Below are positions 7,901 through 12,036 of a stretch of 12,036 nt of DNA, piece by piece. The notes under the pieces are model-generated. The model was not told the DNA's origin, did not search any database, and saw nothing but the letters and a program-made list of their open reading frames with translations. The stretch lies in NCBI GenBank assembly GCA_028565715.1, contig JAOXYC010194020.1, positions 1 to 12,036 on the forward strand, in the 5' to 3' direction. Each line of letters opens with the position of its first letter. Position 1 is the stretch's first letter. The stretch is from Phoronis pallida. Its lineage: Eukaryota > Phoronida > Phoronidae. A program made the translations under genes and the position numbers.

Positions 7901-10900
7901 CAGTGTGTTTTTGTTTTTCAACTTTTCCTTGCTGTTATGGCAACAAACTAGTTTAAAATTCTAGTATGCTAGAAAATGATTGTTTGATTAAATTTCATGT
8001 TTTGCTTTTTAGTTGACCAATAAGGCGGATAAGACTGAGAAAGCTCTACATCCCCGAGATATTGACGCCTTCTGGCTTCAGAGGAAACTGCGTGAATATT
8101 ATGAAGACCCTATGGTGGCACAAACCAAGGCACAAGAAGTGTTAGAAATATTAAAGGTTTGTACAGATCATATCATTTTAACATATCCTGATTATCTAGT
8201 CAATATGAGTTTCAACGACATGAGAATGTGATATCGGAATGGTAGGTCAATCTCATTGACTGCTTACTTACTTACTTAGGTCTCTTGGTGCAAGAGACCT
8301 CCACTGACGCTGATCCTTTGCTTGGTGTTGAGTTGCATCACACGTCAGACCGTGATGTGATCTCATTGACTGAGCATGCCATTTATTTTGATATTTCAAA
8401 ATTGGCTAGGGTGTTGCTGTTCTTTTCATGATTTGAAATTATTAAATTTGCTGGTTCATTTGTTATTAAATTGAATACAGAAAACGTGTCTGAAGGGGGG
8501 CTTATTTTTTCTGTATATCCCACATGTATTCAGTTTGCTTTTTTGCCAGACAAGCCCTGTGCTGATATTTATGTTTTCCACTTGTATTACAGCTAGCTGC
8601 CGATGACCATGATGCCGAGAACCAGCTAGTTATGCTACTGTCATTCAACCAGTTTGAGTTTATCAAAGTGCTGCGTAAATACAGACAGATGAGTATGTAT
8701 CAACAAAAAACAATTTTTTCCTCTTTTCTTTTCTCAAATTGAAGATTTACTCAGTTCTACCTTTAAATCAATATGTTGTACACACCTGGTAACACTTTGC
8801 CACTATGATATTTATTCTATCTTCAACAAACCGGTGATGAATAAACGCTGCGCAAATTTGAAGTGCCTGGTTGGTAGCTCTTTGTGTGCTCCTGGGCTAC
8901 ATTGTGAAGTAGTGCACGCTGAGGTTTGTTTAAAAAACCATGTGATTAGCAAGTTCCATTATACAAAGTTTTTTTTCAAAATAACCTTTTGTGGTATAAT
9001 AAGTACCATTGGTAGGATCTGAGAAAGTCTCTTTATTTAACAAGCTGGAGAATCGAGAGGTTGGACAGTATTAGCTACCTGATATGTTTAATATTGTGAT
9101 TCACTAACCTGAAGTATTCCTACTCTAAAAAAATTGGTGCAAGCTTACATGACCAACCCAACAGAATCCAGCAATTCTGACCAAGAAGGCAAAAATATTC
9201 AAATGCGAGAAAACTTTACTCAATAGGATTTAAGGAACATTTCAACAATGGTGTAGCCAGTGGAATGAATCTATTTTAATAGTCAAAATTAGAATTGATC
9301 AAGCCTTATGTATAATGTTTTTGATTTCAGTTTTATACTGCACACTTCTTGCTTCTGCCCAGAGCGAGAGTGAGCGTGAGAAGATTGAAGAGAAAATGGC
9401 TACCGAGCCGGAGCTTGCCACCATTTTGAAATCCTTGCAAGAGACGGAGAAGGAAGATATTGTGACGGAGGAGAAAGCTAAACGAGAGGCTGCCAGGAAG
9501 TCACGTGTGGCTGATATGGAAGCCATGGATATTGAACAGGTAGAGTGTGTTGGTCATTAACTGTTATTTTATTCTGAAAGTATTTTAGTCCTTTTGTTAG
9601 GACTGAGTGTGTAATGCCCAGGCAATCAAAATGTCAAAGATTAGGAACTAACACTTGTAATGTTGTGTTTTCAGTGAGGGAACATTGAACTGGCAGCAAA
9701 TCAATGTGGGTTTGCTAGAAAATGGGGTATCAAAAGAAAAAATGTCATCAAGTAGATAAATTTTTTGAAAGAACAGACCAATTCTACCTTTAAATCAATA
9801 TGTTGAACACACTTGGTAACACTTAGCCACTATGATATTTATTCTATCTTCAACAAACCGGTGATGAATAAACACTGCGCAAATTTGAAGTGCCTGGTTG
9901 GTAGCTCTTTGTGTGCTCCTGGGTTTACACTGTGAAGTAGTGCACGCTGAGGTTTGTTTAAAAAATCATGTGATTAGCAAGTTCTATTATACAAAGCATA
10001 TTTAAAGAGTTGATTAACAATCCAAAAGTAAAAATGTCATCAAGTAAATGAAATCTCTTGAAGAACATGTGTCATAAATCATTCCCTTTGTTTTTGAAAT
10101 CTTGTCTTTACCATCGGTGGCAACATTTTACTTGAAGTCTTATTGTTCTTTGCAGTCAACTGGTATTGCACAAATTCTAGACTTGGAAGACTTGGCCTTT
10201 CAACAGGGTAGTCACTTGATGGCCAACAAACGTTGCCAACTGCCTGATGGGTCTTTCAGAAAACAGAGAAAAGGTATATCAGTGTCATTGATGTATTATA
10301 TTTAGATCATGGCCATGCATGTTTTGTGGTGTCTTTGAGGTAGTCATGATTTGGTAGATTTCGAAATAGCAGTGTTATTAAAAAAAAGTGCTGAGTACAC
10401 AACCTTATATTCAAAGTCAGTTGACAACAGTAAATTTAGTTTCAACATTTGAAAAGACAGAAAAATTCGAAACGGAACTGGGAATCATTTCAACACATTT
10501 TCATATCTTAGTTGACCTGGGGACCGCAGTGACTCTTTTGGCTAATAGAAACAAGAAAGCAGAAACCTTGAGTTTCAGTGAATTATTGAATATTTTAAAC
10601 TGAGAATTTATCTGATTTTATATTTTCATTTCCTTTCAGGTTATGAGGAAGTTCATGTGCCTGCTTTGAAACCCAAGCCATATGATGAGGTGAGATTAAT
10701 ATAAACTTGTCGGCATAATGATGGTGGAGAAACTGACACCCATACGAATCAAACCAAAATCTTTGATATAATGTGTTGCAATCAAACTTTAGAGATATAA
10801 CCTTTTGTTCTGATTATTATTGAATACACACTATTTCAGCAGCATTGTACTTATTTTCTTATTCTTATTTTATCATGTCTGTTTCACTTGTTCACAGACC

Positions 10901-11643
10901 CTGGTCAACATTGACAGACTTCCCAAGTACGCTCAGCCTGCCTTTGAAGGGTTCAAGAGTCTAAACAGAGTCCAGAGTAAATTACATAAAGCAGCACTAG
11001 AGACTGATGAGAATCTACTGCTATGTGCCCCAACTGTGAGTAATGGGTTGTGAATTGCACTGTTCTTTTCCGAACACAAAAAGGTTGTTTCTAAAACAAA
11101 TCGTGTTTGGCACTTCAAAACTTGTCTAACTAATACATTATTCTATTTGAATACAAAAATGCAATATTGTTTATACTTGGATCACTTAGAAGGTATTCTA
11201 ATTTCATAAAATCATCTTATAACGATTATTCACACAAACATATTTTTCAAAATATGAATTTGTATCTATGATTGACATTGACCTAACTAGTTCTGGGGGG
11301 CTAAAGGATTTTAATCTTAAAAGATAGTCCTCAAACATTTTATAGGAGAGAAATTACTGATATCCACTTCACTGTTTAAGAATTAATGCATTTGTTTTAG
11401 TATCAAGTATAATGATAAGTTGGTATAAGTATCATCAATCGTATTATTATTGTGCCAGTAATGAATGCCACCAATTGTTATTTCCAGGGTGCTGGTAAAA
11501 CCAATGTTGCTTTACTGACAATCCTGCGTGAAGTAGGTAAACACATCAACCTCGATGGTACTATTAACACAGACGAGTTCAAGATTATTTATGTGGCTCC
11601 CATGAGGTCACTTGTACAAGAAATGGTGGGAACATTCACAAAG
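4948..11643 (+). CDS. SNRNP200: SNRNP200 / Brr2 (U5 snRNP 200 kDa helicase), 5' part, 12 exons
   Basis: Exons 4948-4992, 5336-5499, 5942-6113, 6568-6760, 7201-7364, 8013-8156, 8593-8692, 9331-9539, 10156-10273, 10640-10689, 10898-11035 and 11488-11643 join into 551 codons; the remaining three quarters of the protein lie downstream. Brr2 is the Ski2-like ATPase of the U5 snRNP that unwinds U4/U6 to activate the spliceosome. The order visible is a conserved N-terminus ([19 protein letters not shown], 1-19), a basic cluster (RKNKRKKR, about 66-73), [18 protein letters not shown] (128-145), an acidic linker (about 206-236), the PWI-like domain (about 258-345), the segment [20 protein letters not shown], the Q-like region before the helicase, Walker A (APTGAGKT, Lys503) and motif Ia (APMRSLVQE). 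The start ATG has A at -3 and G at +4, with an in-frame TGA 12 bp upstream. Identity is very secure; length to motif Ia is as expected for the family. Confidence 0.96.
4993..5335 (+). other. SNRNP200 intron 1, 343 bp
   Basis: This intron runs from the donor GTAAGT to the acceptor TTTTATCCCACAG. It holds a GC-rich palindrome CCCGGTCGCCGGG (5103-5115) and several CpGs near the gene start, possibly part of a small promoter-proximal CpG patch. Nothing else is recognised. Confidence 0.75.
5336..5499 (+). CDS. SNRNP200: SNRNP200 exon 2
   Basis: The exon has 54 codons plus two bases, from [15 protein letters not shown] to [11 protein letters not shown] and EERKN. It matches the N-terminal region of Brr2 that folds back on the helicase body and restrains it. 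The donor is GTAATG, and the split Lys codon is completed by exon 3. Confidence 0.93.
5500..5941 (+). other. SNRNP200 intron 2, 442 bp
   Basis: This intron runs from the donor GTAATG to the acceptor ATTTCTATTATAG. It is AT-rich with no recognisable element. Confidence 0.8.
5942..6113 (+). CDS. SNRNP200: SNRNP200 exon 3
   Basis: One base completes Lys and 57 codons follow: a basic run RKKRDD, then [19 protein letters not shown] and ending IQNALGDQ. The [12 protein letters not shown] motif is a strongly conserved block of the Brr2 N-terminal region. The basic cluster across the exon 2/3 join could act in nuclear import (inference). The donor is GTAACA. Confidence 0.95.
6114..6567 (+). other. 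SNRNP200 intron 3, 454 bp
   Basis: This intron runs from the donor GTAACA to the acceptor TTTTCTTTCAG. Only AT-rich sequence is seen. Confidence 0.8.
6568..6760 (+). CDS. SNRNP200: SNRNP200 exon 4
   Basis: The exon has 64 codons plus one base. [18 protein letters not shown] is essentially invariant in animal Brr2. It is followed by a charged helix ([15 protein letters not shown]) and [12 protein letters not shown]. The donor is GTAATT, and the exon ends in phase 1. Confidence 0.95.
6761..7200 (+). other. SNRNP200 intron 4, 440 bp
   Basis: This intron runs from the donor GTAATT to the acceptor ATCTCGTTGTAG. It is AT-rich and no element or gene is seen. Confidence 0.8.
7201..7364 (+). CDS. 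SNRNP200: SNRNP200 exon 5: acidic linker
   Basis: Two bases complete Asp and 54 codons follow. [15 protein letters not shown] matches the conserved ETYGVNVQFE segment. A long Asp/Glu-rich tract follows, interrupted by VYGEIRQ, and the exon ends DQTLHAN. The acidic stretch is expected to be disordered. The donor is GTAAGC. Confidence 0.94.
7441..7588. repeat. Long inverted repeat (foldback/MITE-like), 148 bp
   Basis: The left arm starts TGATTCTTA (7441-7449) and the right arm ends TAAGAATCA (7580-7588). The inner arms include AGATTTTGAAAAATCATAGA and its exact complement, closing on a small loop around CCTTTGG. Pairing runs nearly the whole length with scattered mismatches, so the RNA would form a hairpin of about 65-70 bp. 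No coding capacity is visible. It is most likely a palindromic MITE; I could not assign a target duplication. Confidence 0.85.
7663..7700 (+). repeat. Two tandem 19-bp units, each partly palindromic
   Basis: GCCACACTAATATTGTGTT (7663-7681) is followed directly by GCCACACTTATATTGTGTG (7682-7700), 17 of 19 positions identical. Each unit has an ACAC...GTGT inverted core. Confidence 0.7.
8013..8156 (+). CDS. SNRNP200: SNRNP200 exon 6: start of PWI-like domain
   Basis: The exon has 48 codons, phase 0 at both ends. After a variable start ([11 protein letters not shown]) it enters [15 protein letters not shown] and ends with AQEVLEILK, the opening helices of the non-canonical PWI domain of Brr2. 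The donor is GTTTGT. Confidence 0.95.
8157..8592 (+). other. SNRNP200 intron 6, 436 bp, with retroposon
   Basis: This intron runs from the donor GTTTGT to the acceptor CTTGTATTACAG. It carries the 97-bp retroposon with 13-bp target duplications at 8250-8372. Nothing else is recognised. Confidence 0.8.
8250..8372 (-). mobile_element. Short retroposon fragment with 13-bp target duplications
   Basis: ATCTCATTGACTG is repeated exactly at 8250-8262 and 8360-8372, bracketing 97 bp. Read on the minus strand, the insert ends with a hairpin (AGGTCTCTTG with CAAGAGACCT, + strand 8278-8300) and a tail of about four TAAG units directly against the duplication. This is the layout of a LINE-mobilised insertion: 3' hairpin, microsatellite tail and target-site duplication. 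At 97 bp it is probably a 5'-truncated SINE or LINE. The exact repeats suggest a fairly recent insertion. Confidence 0.85.
8593..8692 (+). CDS. SNRNP200: SNRNP200 exon 7: middle of PWI-like domain
   Basis: The exon has 33 codons plus one base: [19 protein letters not shown], then [13 protein letters not shown]. It matches the conserved ENQLVLLLGFN...FDFIKVLR block. The donor is GTATGT, and the split Ile codon is completed by exon 8. Confidence 0.95.
8693..9330 (+). other. SNRNP200 intron 7, 638 bp, with repeat copy
   Basis: This intron runs from the donor GTATGT to the acceptor TTTTTGATTTCAG. It includes one copy of the 215-bp repeat (8755-8968). The rest is AT-rich with nothing recognised. 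Confidence 0.8.
8755..8968 (+). repeat. 215-bp dispersed repeat, copy 1
   Basis: This copy matches 9782-9996 in the same orientation with 8 substitutions and one single-base gap, about 96% identity. It starts TTCTACCTTTAAATC and ends TTATACAAAG in both copies. Flanking sequence differs on both sides, so the unit has defined ends. There are no terminal inverted repeats and no long tail, so the type is unassigned. Confidence 0.9.
9331..9539 (+). CDS. SNRNP200: SNRNP200 exon 8: end of PWI-like domain and charged helix
   Basis: Two bases complete Ile and 69 codons follow. [18 protein letters not shown] closes the PWI-like domain. A long charged, probably helical stretch follows ([20 protein letters not shown]), then DMEAMDIEQ. 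The [12 protein letters not shown] motif is almost invariant in Brr2. The donor is GTAGAG. Confidence 0.95.
9731..9775 (+). repeat. 45-bp direct repeat, left unit
   Basis: This unit shares AAAAATGTCATCAAGTA and the ending GAAGAACA/GAAAGAACA with 10023-10066 in the same orientation, with several mismatches. It lies just left of the second 215-bp repeat copy. Confidence 0.75.
9782..9996 (+). repeat. 215-bp dispersed repeat, copy 2
   Basis: This is the second copy of 8755-8968, about 96% identical and in the same orientation, 1,027 bp downstream and in the next intron. The 45-bp direct repeats flank it closely. Confidence 0.9.
10023..10066 (+). repeat. 45-bp direct repeat, right unit
   Basis: This is the counterpart of 9731-9775. 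It starts CAAAAGTAAAAATGTCATC and ends CTTGAAGAACA. Confidence 0.75.
10156..10273 (+). CDS. SNRNP200: SNRNP200 exon 9
   Basis: The exon has 39 codons plus one base. After a variable start (STGIAQ) it encodes [20 protein letters not shown] and [13 protein letters not shown], the conserved segment leading to the helicase core. The donor is GTATAT, and the exon ends in phase 1. Confidence 0.95.
10274..10639 (+). other. SNRNP200 intron 9, 366 bp
   Basis: This intron runs from the donor GTATAT to the acceptor TTTCCTTTCAG. A 72-codon open frame at 10388-10603 has no recognisable content. Bases 10449-10484 resemble 3308-3343. Confidence 0.75.
10640..10689 (+). CDS. SNRNP200: SNRNP200 exon 10 (short)
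   Basis: Two bases complete Gly and 16 codons follow: [16 protein letters not shown]. This small exon carries the invariant [14 protein letters not shown] motif. Acceptor TTTCAG and donor GTGAGA both fit, and the frame joins on both sides. Confidence 0.94.
10898..11035 (+). CDS. SNRNP200: SNRNP200 exon 11: entry to first helicase cassette
   Basis: The exon has 46 codons, phase 0 at both ends. [20 protein letters not shown] is the Q-like motif region, and [13 protein letters not shown] is the first half of the Walker A loop. The donor is GTGAGT. The intron falls inside the Walker A motif, between APT and GAGKT. Confidence 0.96.
11036..11487 (+). other. SNRNP200 intron 11, 452 bp
   Basis: This intron runs from the donor GTGAGT to the acceptor TTGTTATTTCCAG. 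It is AT-rich with no recognisable element or gene. Confidence 0.8.
11488..11643 (+). CDS. SNRNP200: SNRNP200 exon 12: Walker A and motif Ia
   Basis: The exon has 52 codons. [19 protein letters not shown] completes Walker A (Lys503 binds ATP phosphates). [18 protein letters not shown] is motif Ia of the first RecA domain. The donor is GTAGGC at 11644; later motifs (DExH) are beyond the window. Confidence 0.96.
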
Positions 11644-11796
11644 GTAGGCGATTCTTCTCAAATTGAGAAAGTTGAATATCCAATAAATACTGAAAAATTT
11701 CAATTGTTTATCCAGTATTTTCAGAAATTCGTAAATCGTTAATGCTATGTTTAATTATTTTGTCTTAAAATCTTCAAAGTTATAGAATAATTGCCT

Positions 11797-11820
11797 ATAT
11801 TGAATTAATTGATTCAATAT
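11797..11820. repeat. 24-bp AT-rich palindrome
   Basis: ATATTGAAT (11797-11805) and ATTCAATAT (11812-11820) are exact complements around a 6-base loop. It may be chance in AT-rich sequence or belong to the repeat complex that follows. Confidence 0.5.
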
Positions 11821-11930
11821 GTAAAGAAGAGATATTTCTCGATAATCTATTGGCAGTCCACATATGTTTGCTTCCCTGACTATTTCAAGAATCCTGTATA
11901 CTGCTTTAGCAAGCCTGCCAGAGAATCCAT

Positions 11931-12024
11931 CTCACGAACCACTCATAATTGGTTATTCCCTCACGAACCACCAAAGCTCTGTATTGTACTGAAGTCCTTT
12001 GTTGTCTCTGGTGGTTCGTGAGGG
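11931..12024. repeat. Inverted and direct repeat cluster, possibly an element running out of the window
   Basis: CCCTCACGAACCACCA (11958-11973) pairs exactly with TGGTGGTTCGTGAGGG (12009-12024), 35 bp apart. A third partial copy, CTCACGAACCAC, lies at 11931-11942 in direct orientation to the left arm. Such motifs often mark the end or middle of a foldback element, but its extent cannot be judged at the window edge. Confidence 0.7.
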
Positions 12025-12036
12025 GGAATTTCTTAC

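Larger units (their letters stand above)
7365..8012 (+). other. SNRNP200 intron 5, 648 bp, with foldback
   Basis: This intron runs from the donor GTAAGC to the acceptor TTGCTTTTTAG. It contains a 148-bp palindromic foldback (7441-7588) and a pair of 19-bp tandem units (7663-7700), both listed separately. The remainder is plain AT-rich sequence. Confidence 0.8.
9540..10155 (+). other. SNRNP200 intron 8, 616 bp, with nested repeats
   Basis: This intron runs from the donor GTAGAG to the acceptor TTGTTCTTTGCAG. It holds the second copy of the 215-bp repeat (9782-9996), bracketed by a 45-bp direct repeat (9731-9775 and 10023-10066). Confidence 0.8.
11644..12036 (+). other. SNRNP200 intron 12, partial
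   Basis: The sequence from the donor GTAGGC to the window end holds no coding exon I can support. It includes a 24-bp palindrome (11797-11820) and the inverted and direct repeats at 11931-12024. Confidence 0.75.

Noticed and set aside
8250-8372. Short repeats that might suggest a CRISPR-like array or recombination site
   Set aside because: There are only two 13-bp copies flanking a tailed insert, in a eukaryotic intron; target-site duplication explains them fully.
8834-9022. 62-codon open frame containing Cys-rich sequence
   Set aside because: It lies largely in the 215-bp repeat. The second repeat copy has a one-base gap that breaks the same frame, so coding is not conserved.
10388-10603. 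72-codon open frame in intron 9
   Set aside because: It has no start context, no splice connection and no match to a known protein; the frame is probably open by chance.
11809-12021. 70-codon open frame at the right edge
   Set aside because: It crosses the inverted-repeat cluster and carries no helicase motif; the next Brr2 exon should read differently.

Overview
This is nuclear DNA from an animal: AT-rich sequence with many short exons bounded by GT..AG introns of about 200-830 bases. Two conserved, unrelated genes lie head to tail on the + strand. By recalled protein families they are the 3' half of PDCD4 (programmed cell death 4, an inhibitor of the translation helicase eIF4A) and the 5' part of SNRNP200 (Brr2, the U5 snRNP helicase that unwinds U4/U6 during spliceosome activation). 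The intron density and conservation fit a slowly evolving invertebrate. The mobile-element content would suit a mollusc or another marine invertebrate, but the species cannot be fixed from this window.

Layout: positions 1-3722 hold the last six recognised coding exons of PDCD4, running from the end of the first MA3 domain through the complete second MA3 domain and the basic C-terminal phospho-motif to the stop codon. A 3' UTR with overlapping poly(A) signals follows at about 3851-3884. An intergenic stretch of about 1 kb leads to the SNRNP200 start codon at 4948, which has a strong Kozak context, an in-frame upstream stop and a YY1-like site in the probable 5' UTR. Twelve SNRNP200 exons (551 codons) follow, ending at 11643 just after helicase motif Ia of the first RecA domain. 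The rest of this roughly 2,100-residue protein lies beyond the window. Every exon junction joins in frame when the stated splice sites are used.

The introns carry most of the unexplained structure. (a) There is a 148-bp tandem duplication of the 3' end of a PDCD4 intron plus the first 76 nt of the next exon, with a 173-bp TA-flanked MITE-like element between the copies. (b) A 148-bp nearly palindromic foldback lies in SNRNP200 intron 5. (c) A 97-bp minus-strand retroposon fragment with a (TAAG)n tail and perfect 13-bp target-site duplications lies in intron 6. (d) A 215-bp repeat occurs in both introns 7 and 8; the intron 8 copy is itself bracketed by 45-bp direct repeats. (e) A SINE/LINE-type 3' tail lies in a PDCD4 intron, and a 16-bp inverted repeat lies at the right edge.

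The two genes act in different steps of gene expression, translation initiation control and splicing, and nothing here shows that they work together. I found no sign of a new multi-gene system. The most interesting feature is the duplicated PDCD4 exon with its MITE, which could give an alternative or non-productive transcript.
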